DNA of 64,000 nt from Takakia lepidozioides (lineage: Eukaryota; Streptophyta; Takakiopsida; Takakiales; Takakiaceae): assembly GCA_030704615.1 (NCBI GenBank), contig CM060733.1, forward strand, positions 55,926,001 to 55,990,000, written 5' to 3'. Under the pieces are notes generated by a model. The model was given only the letters and a program-made list of their open reading frames with translations. It was not told where the DNA came from and ran no database searches. Positions 25,247 through 34,751 of this stretch are shown here, in pieces (position 1 is the stretch's first letter; each line of letters opens with the position of its first letter). The translations under genes were made by a program, and so were the position numbers.

Positions 25247-26413
25247 CTATGTAATCACATGCCCCAAGAACTCCACTTTCGTGACTCCAAATTCGCACTT
25301 TGAAGCTTTGGCGTACAGCTTCCCTTCCCGTAACTTTTGGAACACCCTTTTGAGGTGCTCCAGGTGCTCCTCCTTTGTTTTCGAGTACACCAAGATGTCG
25401 TCGATGTACACGATCACAAAGTCATCCAACCACTCCTGAAAAAGGCTGTTCATCAGCGTGCTAAATGTCGCTGGTGCATTGGTGAGCCCAAAAGGCATCA
25501 CCAATAACTCATATGAACCATACCTTGTCCTGCACGCGGTCTTCTCCTCATTTCCTTCCGCCACCCGAATTTGATGATAGCCGGAGCGCAAGTCGATCCG
25601 GCTGAAATACTTCGCTCCTGCCAACCGGTCGAAAAGGTCGTCGATCCTTGGCAAAGGGTACCGGTTTTCGTGTGCCTCCTCCACGGCCCACTCCCTTGCT
25701 GACAGAAGGTTTATTCGTCCTTCCACGGATTTGGGCATTTCTGACACTCGTAAGACCTCGCCACCATTCCCACATGGCAGCGTGACTACTCTCTTGCGGC
25801 CATCTATGACCGCTCCGGATTTGCTCAGAAAGGTCATCCCCAAAATGAGATCCACTCCATCGATCTCGCAGATGGTGAAGTTCTCACGTCCCTCCCAACT
25901 CCCCAGTTGAAGAGGAACATCAAACGCCAACCTTGTCACCAATTGTGGTTCTCCTTTGGCAGAACGCACCTCAATAGAGGCCCCCACGTCACTTGTCGGG
26001 AGTCCCAACTTTCGCGCCACCGCCGGCATCATGAAGGAGTGCGACGCTCCTGTGTCCACCAACAACGACACGTTAGTTCCGGATATTATCCCATCCACGA
26101 ACAATAACTGACTCCCTTTACGCAGGGCGCCAGTTTCCTGATACAACTCACAAGAATAGTTTCCTACCTTGCAAGTCCTGGTGACCACCGCTTCCACCAA
26201 GCGACTGATGGTATCTTCCGACAGGTCCGTGGTTTCCCGAGTCATGTTCAATTGTCGAGGTTTTGTGCACTTCTTGGCCATGTGCCCGGGCTCCCCGCAA
26301 TTGAAACACACTCCATCAAAGGTCACCTTCTGTCCGCCATAAGCCGCTCCACCCGCTTTTCCTTTTGAAGCACCGGGTGCCGCCTTGACGTGTGAAGGCC
26401 CTCCTCCCTTCAA
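25247..26413 (-). pseudogene. Family-A copy 1: CCHC knuckle, protease and truncated RT
   Basis: A 388-codon minus-strand frame carrying a zinc knuckle [14 protein letters not shown] (residues 36-49), an aspartic protease active site [12 protein letters not shown] (Asp at residue 120) and RT motifs [25 protein letters not shown] and YIDDILVYS. Compared with copy 2 it lacks 125 codons between AVEEAHE and [11 protein letters not shown], so the protease/RT linker and the first RT motif are gone (junction near 25668). It ends at a TAG (25247-25249) where copy 2 reads Gln. Confidence 0.9.
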
Positions 26414-26522
26414 TTTCCACGTGCCATTGTCGCCGCGTGGCCTATCCCACTTCTTTTCCGGTCGGAAGGAGTCACCTTCCCGCCGGGTCTTCTTGTGGTT
26501 CAGCTCCGTACGGCCTTGTCTC

Positions 26523-27330
26523 TCACCCTAGGGACATCCGAGAAACATTCAGCCTCTCAATTGCCTCGTTCAAAGTCTTGGGTGGCTTCTCCTCCAACTT
26601 CCGCCTGGCCCATGGGGCCAGTCCCGCCACAAAGTTGAAGACCATTTCTGGTTCTGCCATGTCCGCGACTTCGAGCAACAGCACATTGAAAGCCTGGACA
26701 TACCCCCGAATGTCATCTGTTTGCTTCAAATTCCTCATCTTGTCCCGGGCAAGCCAGGACGCGTTGAGGGGCACAAACTGTCTCTTCATCAATTCCTTGA
26801 ACCCACTCCAGTTCAAGGTTTCCGGGCTTGGGCCTCGGTCATGAAGGCGTTTCTGCCACCATTGTTGAGCATAGCCCCTCAAATAGGTGGGAGCCACTTC
26901 CACCCGATCCTCGTCACTCAACTTGGCCGCCCGGAAGTACTGCTCTAGCTCTAGGAGCCAGGTGTTGAGTGCCTTCCGATTTTGGACGCCCTCGAAGGTG
27001 CCGGGTTCCTTAGGCTTCACCTTAAACTTTGCCTTAGTGGAAGTGGCATTAGCCGCCTTCAACACATTTTTCAACGTCCCGCCAAACTGCGCCAACAACC
27101 CTTCCCAAAAGGCTGCCAGCATGGGAGGCATCTGTTGGTCGGTCGAAGCTCTCACGGATTCCTCGGGCTCCGACTCCTCGGATTCCTCCCGCTCTTGAGC
27201 GGCCTCGCTTTCAGAATCCTGCGTCGCTTCCTCAAACGGCCCGCTTCGGTGACACGTCGTCCACATCGGGCTCACCATGATCATCATCTTTTGGGCCGTT
27301 CCGCTTTCGCTTTGGCTTGCCCGACCCCAT
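26523..27330 (-). pseudogene. Family-A copy 1: gag
   Basis: The natural start is probably the ATG at 27330 (MGSGKPKRKRNGPKDDDHGE), whose frame hits a stop at a GGGCCGTTTGA site near 27235 where copy 2 has one G fewer. The downstream frame is open to 26523 with an acidic Ser/Glu-rich stretch (EREESEESEPEES) and a retrotransposon gag domain (WLLELEQYFRAAKL, YLRGYAQQWWQKRL, LMKRQFVP). Gag forms the virus-like particle that packages element RNA. Confidence 0.85.
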
Positions 27331-27371
27331 GATGAGGCCAATCCCAAGGACGATCGCGTACTGAACTCTAA

Positions 27372-27384
27372 GCTGTGATACCAA
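27372..27384 (-). promoter_or_regulatory. Primer-binding site, initiator-Met tRNA type
   Basis: On the minus strand the bases just inside the 5' LTR read TTGGTATCACAGC. The canonical plant initiator-Met site is TGGTATCAGAGC, so there is one mismatch. Reverse transcription of the minus strand would start here. Confidence 0.85.
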
Positions 27385-27385
27385 G

Positions 27386-28111
27386 TGTCGCGCACCTCAC
27401 TTCGGTAAGCTCCCTTCAAGTCATAGTTACTCGCTTTGATGCGCGCGCCTGACTCCCAACCTGGCCGCCCGGGCCAACTTGGAGCTTCGGCTGCTCACCG
27501 GGACATAACGGTCCCCCTTCGCTTCCCACTAAACCCTCCACCTATTTGGACTAGGAGAATTCCCTTTGGTAGATGGCAGTCCGGAACAGCTCCCCACTCT
27601 TTGGTCGCTATCCGGCTCGCTCGCTTACTCACTAGTTTTTGGTCACCAACGGGCTTGCACCGTTCTCGGGGTCACTACTCCCCCTTATATATACTTCTAT
27701 AGCTGTCCGCGGGGGTTTCACAACCAGCCATGCCATTTTATGGCGAACCACCACGAAAACCCTCGACTCCCGGTGATGAGTCGCGGTGAGTCTTGGCCCA
27801 CTCACCACGGCCCCTATGGACCGTGATGAGTCCCAAGACTCCCCACGACTCCCACCACGAGGTCTCCGCCCCCATGGTGAGTCCTATGCCACCCCCACTA
27901 AGTCCCGCTAAGCTACCACCACCCCTTGTGGAGCCACCCCCACCGCAACCCGGTGTGCGGGGCTCCACCTAGTGAGCGCCTCTGCCTCCTTGAGTGCCTT
28001 GGGCACTCAAGGGTGCTTCAGCCCCCGTACCTATTGCTGCTACTGCCCCCACCACAGGGGCAGCCCCTCTTGTGTCCCGACCCCCTGCCCTCAAGGCAAA
28101 GGGCCGCGACA
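27386..28111 (-). repeat. Family-A copy 1, 5' LTR
   Basis: Mirror partner of 21532-22248, with the same TGTCGCG...CGCGACA ends. A TATATATA run (27686-27693 region, ACTCCCCCTTATATATAC) is a candidate TATA element but its strand is unclear. It is followed by the right TTAGT duplication at 28112-28116. Confidence 0.93.
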
Positions 28112-28116
28112 TTAGT

Positions 28117-29470
28117 GGCGTGTTTGGGGAGGCTAAGTGAGAAAGAAGGCTTGGTTTGTGGCAACCACCTCATGGTTTAGGGCTACTATGGTGGTGTGTG
28201 GGAGCCGAAAGAGCAAGAATACCTTGCTGATTTCCTCACAGCCGCCATAGCTCGGTGGAAAGAAGCCTAGAGTCCAAGAGACACAAACCCTAGCTTGGCG
28301 TGGCTAAACCCCTTGGAGAAATGGCTAAACTGCCAGAGCGGCCATGGATGGGGCTGTGACGGGCTGTGAGGGCCTGTGAGGGCCTGTGCCGGTGGCCTTT
28401 TGGGGCTGTGATAGGCTGTGCCTGTGGCCTTTAGGGCTGTGACGGGCTGTGAGGGGCTGTGACAGGCCGTGCCTGAGGCCTTTGGGGTTGTGACGGGCTG
28501 TGAGGGGCTGTGACAGGCCGTGCCTGAGGCCTTTGGGGCTGTGACGGGCTGTGATAGGCTGTGCCCGTGGCCTTTGGGGCTGTGAGGGGCTGTGACAGGC
28601 CGTGCCTGAGGCCTTTGGGCTGTGAGGGGCTGTGACAGGCTGTGCCCAGTGGCCTGTGGGGCTGTGACAGGCTGTGACAGGCTGTGGCGAGTTGTGACGG
28701 GCTGTGGCGGGCTGTGCCCTGTGGCCTGTGGGGCTGTGACGGGCTGTGACAGGCTGTGGCAAGCTGTGACGGGCTATGAGGGGCTGTGACAGGCTGTGCC
28801 CAGCGGCCTGTGGGACAGTGAGCTGTGTGGGCCTGTGCTGTCTGTGGTGGCCCGTGTTGACCTGTGGACGGCCTGTGCTGACTCGTGGAGGCACCGGTGG
28901 ACTGCCTAAGGACTGGCATGTGGTCAAGAAGGCCGAATTTTGAAGCTTGTGGAGGGCAGTTTGAGGAGTATCTTCATGATATTCCCATGGTCATGCAAGT
29001 GAGGGAAGACAGGAGAGGAAGAGTGTTGGGATGAGGGCATGCTGGGGTTAGGCATTGCTTTAGCTTCTCTTCCTCGTAGTTTCCACCCTCTCATTAGGCC
29101 AAGACCTTTCCGTAGTGGAGGCAAGAGTCAGTCCGGGTTTGGGCTGGGGTGTCCTTGCAGGAGCAACACCGTGGAGTTGTTTTTGGTGTGGGGGAGTTGT
29201 CGATCTGATTTCTTGTGTTTGGATCCCCTCCATACCTGCATGCTTGACTGTGCGCCATGCTAGTTTTGTGTGGGCGCTTGTTTTTATAGGTGATTGGTCC
29301 GGATTTGATCACCGGCCAGTCCTAGAGCATGCTGTCGATGGTGAGGCTGGGGTGATGACCAGCCAGACCATCATTGTTTCTCTTGTGGTGAGGTTGGTGG
29401 TGATGACCAGCCAACCATAGAAGTGCTTGCGGTGGATGCAGTACAGGTGTAGGCTATGTTAGGAACTTAG
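28117..29470 (+). repeat. Family-B LTR, left copy, second part
   Basis: Resumes the B-LTR exactly where 36260 continues in the other copy (GGCGTGTTTGGGGAGGCTAA). It holds the GGGCTGTGAC minisatellite (28350-28880) and about 600 bp of further sequence whose counterpart is lost in the other copy. The inner LTR edge cannot be fixed, because no second copy of this part is in the window; 29470 is only where gag-proximal leader sequence plausibly begins. Confidence 0.55.
28350..28880 (+). repeat. GGGCTGTGAC minisatellite, left array
   Basis: About 530 bp built from variants of GGGGCTGTGACGGGCTGTGA alternating with CAGGCCGTGCCTGAGGCCTTTG or similar, forming a higher-order unit near 50 bp. The minus strand has no stop over 200 codons (Ser-Gln-Pro-His-rich), which is a by-product of the repeat rather than a gene. 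Confidence 0.9.
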
Positions 29471-29576
29471 TATTCCAAACCATAAGCCGCAACAGGTTCT
29501 CTACCCGGTTACCTTGTGGAGAGGGGTTAGGGACATGTTCATGACCGGTTGAGTGTCAACACGGAGGTGCCACTAG

Positions 29577-30890
29577 TTGCTGGGGACAGTGCCGGTTCGA
29601 GCACTAGCGATACTAGTGGGTACACGAGACGAGGTGTGCGGTTTTAGGCCACCTTCACCTCCTGTGTCTTCTACGGAAGGTTCTGATTCGGATTGTGAAT
29701 CGGGAGGACTCATACCGGCCGTGCAAGTTGTTTCTTTGCCATTGTTGTGGGACACAATGGAGGAGATGTATGGAGCTACCAAGGGGCCACGAAGGTACTC
29801 TGGGGCGGTGGGCACCATCGAGTTGGATGATTTTATCCAAGAGTTTGATAGTTGGTGTGATTTGCAGCATGCGCAATCCACAACTATTTACGCACCTTTC
29901 ATGGCATGGAAGGGGCTATTTCAGCACCTTGAGGGGCCGCCTATGGATGATTACCATGAGTTCAGGCGGGGGCATGAGGTTGAGATCGAGGAGTGGAGGA
30001 TGTAATGGTCACCCGACTATGTCTCCATCACTAGGGGCACTAGAGCCACGAGGGCAGTGGCTACACCTGCCGCTGCACCGGCAGCTTCAGCAAGTAGCAG
30101 TGGGACTGGTGGTACAGTAGCTACGACGTCCACCCAAGCCACTACCGCACCAGCACTAGCACCCGTGCTTGCCTTCAACCCTGTTGTGGAGTTCTTTGAA
30201 GAGTTGAGAGGGAACTACCAAGGGGTGAGGACAGAGAAGTTGCGGAGCTTGCAAGAGTTCCAACGGAAGCCGACTGAGAGCTTGAGGGAGGCTTTCACTC
30301 GCATGAGGCGCTTGATAAATGTAACCCAAGGGGTTACGGAAGCTCAGGCAGTCCAATTCTGGTATGGGATATTGGACAAGGAGCTGAGGAGAAGGGTGCG
30401 GGATGCAATTCTCTTACAAGCGGCCCAACCCACCTTAGCAAATGTGTTTTTGCTGGCAGAGCGGATAGAGCTCAACATGGTGGAGGAACGAGTGGTCACG
30501 GTGGGATTTGCTAAGGAGACACCACGGGGTAGTGGTGCTCCTAGCCAACCACTATCTCAACGTGCTCAAGGCAACAAGGGGGCTCAGGTGAAGCTCAGGG
30601 AAGGGTAGAGAGGACCTCAGATGCAGGGGTCTCTCCCTTCATTTGCTGGCCAACAACGGGCGGATGTGGTGTGCTGGACATGTGGAGGACCCCATGTCAA
30701 GAAGGATTGCTTAGAGGGAGGCAAAGGGCCGGCACATGCACAGCCTGCACAGTTGCTGTGTGGGCATTGTGGCAAGCACGGGCATGGAGAGGCCCAGTGT
30801 TATGGTTTGCATCCTGAGTTGCGCCCAGGCCAGTTCCAAGGGAACAATGGTGGCCGGGGGCGAGGTGGAGCAGCCCAGAGAGGATAAGGT
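29577..30890 (+). pseudogene. Family-B element: gag with two CCHC knuckles
   Basis: Plus-strand frames 29577-30005, 30057-30608 and 30621-30887 together read as one broken gag. The first holds an acidic leader and IELDDFIQEFDSWCDLQHAQ; the second a gag core (FFEELRGNYQGVRTEKLRSL, EFQRKPTESLREAFTRMRRL, RVRDAILLQAAQPTLANVF); the third two zinc knuckles, CWTCGGPHVKKDC and CGHCGKHGHGEAQC, then a Gly/Arg-rich tail. Stops near 30003 and 30606 separate them. Just past 30890 the strand flips: minus-strand integrase begins, so gag is cut off from its own pol. Confidence 0.85.
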
Positions 30891-30899
30891 GGCCAGCCA

Positions 30900-31603
30900 C
30901 GAGGTGAGCAGTGTCCCTACGAATGGCTGCAGGAAAATCCAGCTCTCGGCCAAAGAGAAGGAAATATGGTGAGAAGGAGGCAAGTGATGCTTGTTTGCTG
31001 AACCTGTAGCCCATGGCTAACCAAGGAACCTGAAGATCCCAATCTCCTAGGTGTCCCTTCTGCAAGCCATACTTGCGCAAACCCCTCTTCACCGTCTGAA
31101 CAACTCTCTCTGCTAAGCCATCGGCCTCAGGATGATCCCGAGAAGTGGTGCGGTGGTCTATCAAGGCTTTATCACACAAAGCCTGAAACTCCCCCAAGAA
31201 CTTTCTCCCTTGGTCCGTGAGTACCTCAGCTGGAGCACCAAATCGGCTAAGCACACGATCCAAGAATGCATACGCAGCCCCCTCACTAGCCTTATTAGGC
31301 AATGGAACCAACTCAATCCACTTAGAGAAGTGCTCCATCATCACCAACACATATCTGTGGTGGCGCATAGTCAGTGGCAACGGTCCTGCGAAGACTCCAC
31401 TTGTAGCCCAATCCCATGATTGGTAAATGATGCAATTGTGGTGTAGGGGCGTTGAATGAAGCACGCACCCTGTCACACACCATGCACCTAGCCACGAACT
31501 GTTGCACCTCTGTATGCATACCACGCCACCAATACTGCCCCTGCAGTAAACTGTGAGTGCGTCGCACTCCAAAATGCCCCAACTCCTCATGGGCATGCCG
31601 CAC
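30900..31603 (-). pseudogene. Family-B element: integrase zinc module and core
   Basis: The minus strand carries an H2C2 module (RMRHAHEELGHFGVRRTHSL ... CMVCDRVR) and then an integrase core: VMMEHFSKWIELVPLP, VLTDQGRKFLGEF and DHPEADGLAERVVQTVKRGL. The second Asp and the Glu are clear; the position of the first catalytic Asp reads Glu (MMEHFSKW). The frame ends at ELDFPAAIRRDTA near 30905, where plus-strand gag sequence starts. The missing continuation, LDDPDVWV...RAELFKKVMPMAF, is on the plus strand at 45540 onward. Confidence 0.85.
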
Positions 31604-31615
31604 TAACCGTGCACG

Positions 31616-33250
31616 CTATGTGGGGTGAGGCACAATCCTCACCCGACCATCCTCCCACACTCGAAGTAGGTGTATCCCCTCCCACTTGAACCTCTTGGCT
31701 CGTTGCAGGATCCGATCCCTCTCCCTGGCAGTCACAGTGGCTGCCGTGTCTCCCGTGCGGAGGTAGTCCAACACAGTTGAATCCTCGTGTATATCTCTGG
31801 CACCACCTGGCTCATCACTAGCCTCAGGGTTCTCAGACACTCCGTCTACAGTCATCCCTGTTGTAGGTCCAACCTGACCTCCCGATGCCAAGATACACAA
31901 AAATGCAGATGCGTGTCATCCCGGCACACCATCTCCTCGTCCGTCTCACCATGCCACCGAGCTCCTGTGTCATCCTGCTGGCTCATGCATGGATTGCGAC
32001 TCAATCCATCCGCATCCCGATTGACCAAACCTGGTCGATGCACAACCTGAAAGTCATACTCCTGGAGTATGAGTGCCCACCGTGCAAGCTTCCCGTAAGC
32101 TTGTCTGACTCCATCAACCACTTGAGTGGCTGGTGATCCGTGACAAGGTTGAAAAGATTGCCGTATAGATAGCACCTGAAGTGTGCCACGGCCCACACTG
32201 CAGCTAAGCACTCTCCCTCATATGAGCTGTACTTAGCCTCTGCAGCGTTGTTCGAGCGGCTAGCATAAGCCACTACGAATTCTCTTCCCTCATCATCCAC
32301 CTATGTGAGCACCGCTCCAAGCCCCAGCATGCTCCAATCCGTATGCAGCTGAAAGGGACGCCCCCTGATAGGTCGTCTCAGGATAGGCGCCGAGGTCAAC
32401 CTCGCCTTGAGCTCTTGAAAAACTCGTTCCTGCTCATCTTCCCACTGCCACTCCTGGTCCACCTTGGTCAGCTTGGTTAGAGCCTTTGCAATGGTACTAA
32501 ATCCCTTGACAAACCGTCTATATAGTTTGTCAACCCCATGAAAGCTCGAACTCGGCTCACATCCGTGGGGCGTGGGATTTGTGCAATGGCCTCTACCTTA
32601 GTCTGCTGTACCCCCAATCCTCCAGGATATATCATGTGACCCAGATACTCAATCTGGTTGTGGAAAAACTTGCACTTCCCCGGATGCAACTTCAATCCGT
32701 GCGCTCTCAAGCGCTCCAATACCACCTGAAGGTGTCTCTCATGCTTCTCCATCGTAACACTAAAGATGATGATGTTATCTATGTAGCACGAGCAAAGTCC
32801 ACCCTGCCAGAATCCTATCCATGACTCTCTGAAACTCTGCAGGAGCATTCTTAAGCCCAAATGGTAAGAACCGCCACTGATATAGGCAATCCTTGCCGTG
32901 CTCATTGATCCCCCAAAATGCCCGTCTTCTGCTTGTCCGCCTCATTGATTGGCAACTGGTGATATCCGGATCGTAAATCCAAAGTGCTAAAGGCCTTAGC
33001 ATGCCCGATGGCATCAAAGATCTCCTCTGGTGTTGGCATGGCATACTTATCGAACTTGGTCTGACGATTTACAGGCCGGTAATCACCGCACATACGTCTC
33101 TCCGTCCAATTTCCATAGACATCCTTCTTGCTGGCATCACTGTGGCTGAAGCATACTCTCCACCATAGAGCTCCACAAACCTGCCTCCCAGAGATCTTGA
33201 GTCCTCATCTGAATCAAAGACCTCTCCATGTCACTTTATCTATAGGGTCT
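31616..33250 (-). pseudogene. Family-B element: RT and RNase H
   Basis: On the minus strand, RT motifs are [55 protein letters not shown] and CYIDNIIIFS, and the RNase H part holds EFVVAYASRSNNAAEAKYSS and NLVTDHQPLKWLM. The polymerase box reads YIDN rather than YIDD, so a catalytic Asp is lost, and there are several frameshifts (near 32905, 32480, 32300 and 31900). Upstream (33100-33250) there is DPIDKVTWRGLIQM-like linker sequence typical of the region before RT. Confidence 0.82.
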
Positions 33251-33911
33251 CCGAAATTTGGCGTCTTGGCCAACTCAATACGGATCTCTTGACCCTTCAG
33301 TGCTCCCAAGTCCTTCACAAACTGAAGGCAAAGCAATTCCTGTAAGCCCTCAGGAACCGCCGTATACGTCGTCTCTCTCCTCCGGTGACAATGGGTCCAA
33401 TGTCAGGCTCCCAATTGTCCTCCGTAACTGCAACCTTAAGTTCAGTGGGCTTAGAAGTAGAGGACGCGTCCAGTGGCTGCTATGTTGCAACCTCTTGAGC
33501 AGTACTCCCTGCCTGCTCAGTCAATGACAAGGCCTCATCCTGCCCCATCATCTCATCCTTGAGGACCTCCTCAACCCGAGAAAATCCCCAACCTCATCCA
33601 TCACAGCCGCCTTGGCTGCCAACTCCCTCTGAACCTCGAGCACCTCCCACGTGTGCCATGGATGCATCACCCGTGGTCCTCACATGCTCGCCCCCACTCA
33701 CTGCCTGTACGCGTCGGTAGGCAGAGAGACCATTGAGGGAAGTGTACTCCGCACTCTGCGTTGCCTTAGCCAGAGCCAAGCTGATAATCCAGGTCAAGCA
33801 TTGAGATCCATTGCTTGCCCCAACACTTGACGACGTGATGCCTCAGAAAGAGACGACACCGCCGTGGTACCAGTGGTAAAACCCATTGCCCGCGGACCGA
33901 AGTTTCCTGCA

Positions 33912-34234
33912 GGATGGAAATTCGACGCCGGTTTTCCATCCGGCTGCCCTCCCCCTTACCTCCTAGATGGAAATTCGTCGCCTTTTTCCATCCGGCCGCG
34001 CTCCCCCCGGTTTACTTGCCGGATGGAAATTCGCGCCGTTTTCCATCCAGGGGATGTTCTCTGTCGGCCAGGTGTCGGCCTCTCCCCCTGTGACAACTTC
34101 ATCCGACCGGCCCCAAATGGAAATTCGGCGCCGTTTTTCCATCCGTGGGATGTTCTGCCAGGTGTTGGCCTATCCCCCCGAGACGACTTCATCCGACCGG
34201 CCTCGGATGGAAATTCGGCGCCGTTTTTCCATCC
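33912..34234. repeat. Five palindromic GGATGGAAA...TTTCCATCC cassettes
   Basis: Five near-identical hairpins, each about 30 bp, at 33912-33941, 33966-33993, 34021-34048, 34116-34144 and 34205-34234. Each has arms (G)GATGGAAA / TTTCCATCC around a TTCGNCGCCGTT loop, and the loop contains GGCGCC in the last two. The last two are also followed by GGGATGTTC and share a spacer with CGACTTCATCCGACCGGCC, so part of the array arose by duplication of a ~93-bp unit. Confidence 0.85.
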
Positions 34235-34751
34235 GGGGGATGTTCTCTGTGTCACGCTCGTCAGCATTAGGCTCCACTAACTGCTGCAACTGAGCATCCC
34301 ACGGAGGCCCAGGTCCACTATCCCGGAAAACATGCGATCCTGGGAAGCTGAGCAGTGTAGGTAATGCTGCTCGTGGTTGATCCACCTTGTTGACCACTGC
34401 CAAAGGCATCGTGTCTCACACGCTGAGACTGCCTCCCTATGTCCAGAATGTTATCCACTGTGAGATGTGCTGGCCCGCTGCACCCCATCAAATGCACGCT
34501 TGAGCAGTGCGGGTGGCAATCAAGTTAGTCCACCATAGCCGTGGACGATGAGCTCGTGACCCCACTGTAGCTGCAACTAGCACACTGCTGACCCAAGCCA
34601 CGACCGGACTTGATGCACCTGGCCATCACCCTGGCCCGAGAATCGCCATCAGTGGCACATTCTCCAAGATGTATGCTGGAGATACAGCTTGATGAAGCTG
34701 CAAGTGGCGCAAAACCCGCACCATCTCCCAAAACAGACCCGACCTCGAGTC

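Larger units (their letters stand above)
21532..28111 (-). mobile_element. Family-A chromovirus (Ty3/gypsy), copy 1, complete but defective
   Basis: A 6.58-kb element with TG...CA LTRs of 717 bp (21532-22248) and 726 bp (27386-28111), coding on the minus strand, with a perfect 5-bp TTAGT target duplication. In element order it has 5' LTR (27386-28111), an initiator-Met-type primer site, gag, CCHC knuckle, protease, RT, RNase H, integrase and chromodomain, then a purine-rich tract and 3' LTR. A 375-bp in-frame deletion, stop codons and frameshifts make it non-autonomous as sequenced. It interrupts the left family-B LTR, whose uninterrupted version is at 36255-36259. Confidence 0.93.

Noticed and set aside
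28325-28927. Open minus-strand frames of 200 and 162 codons rich in Ser, Gln, Pro and His
   Set aside because: They lie wholly in the GGGCTGTGAC minisatellite and exist in more than one frame because the unit lacks stops; the same happens at 36464-37657.
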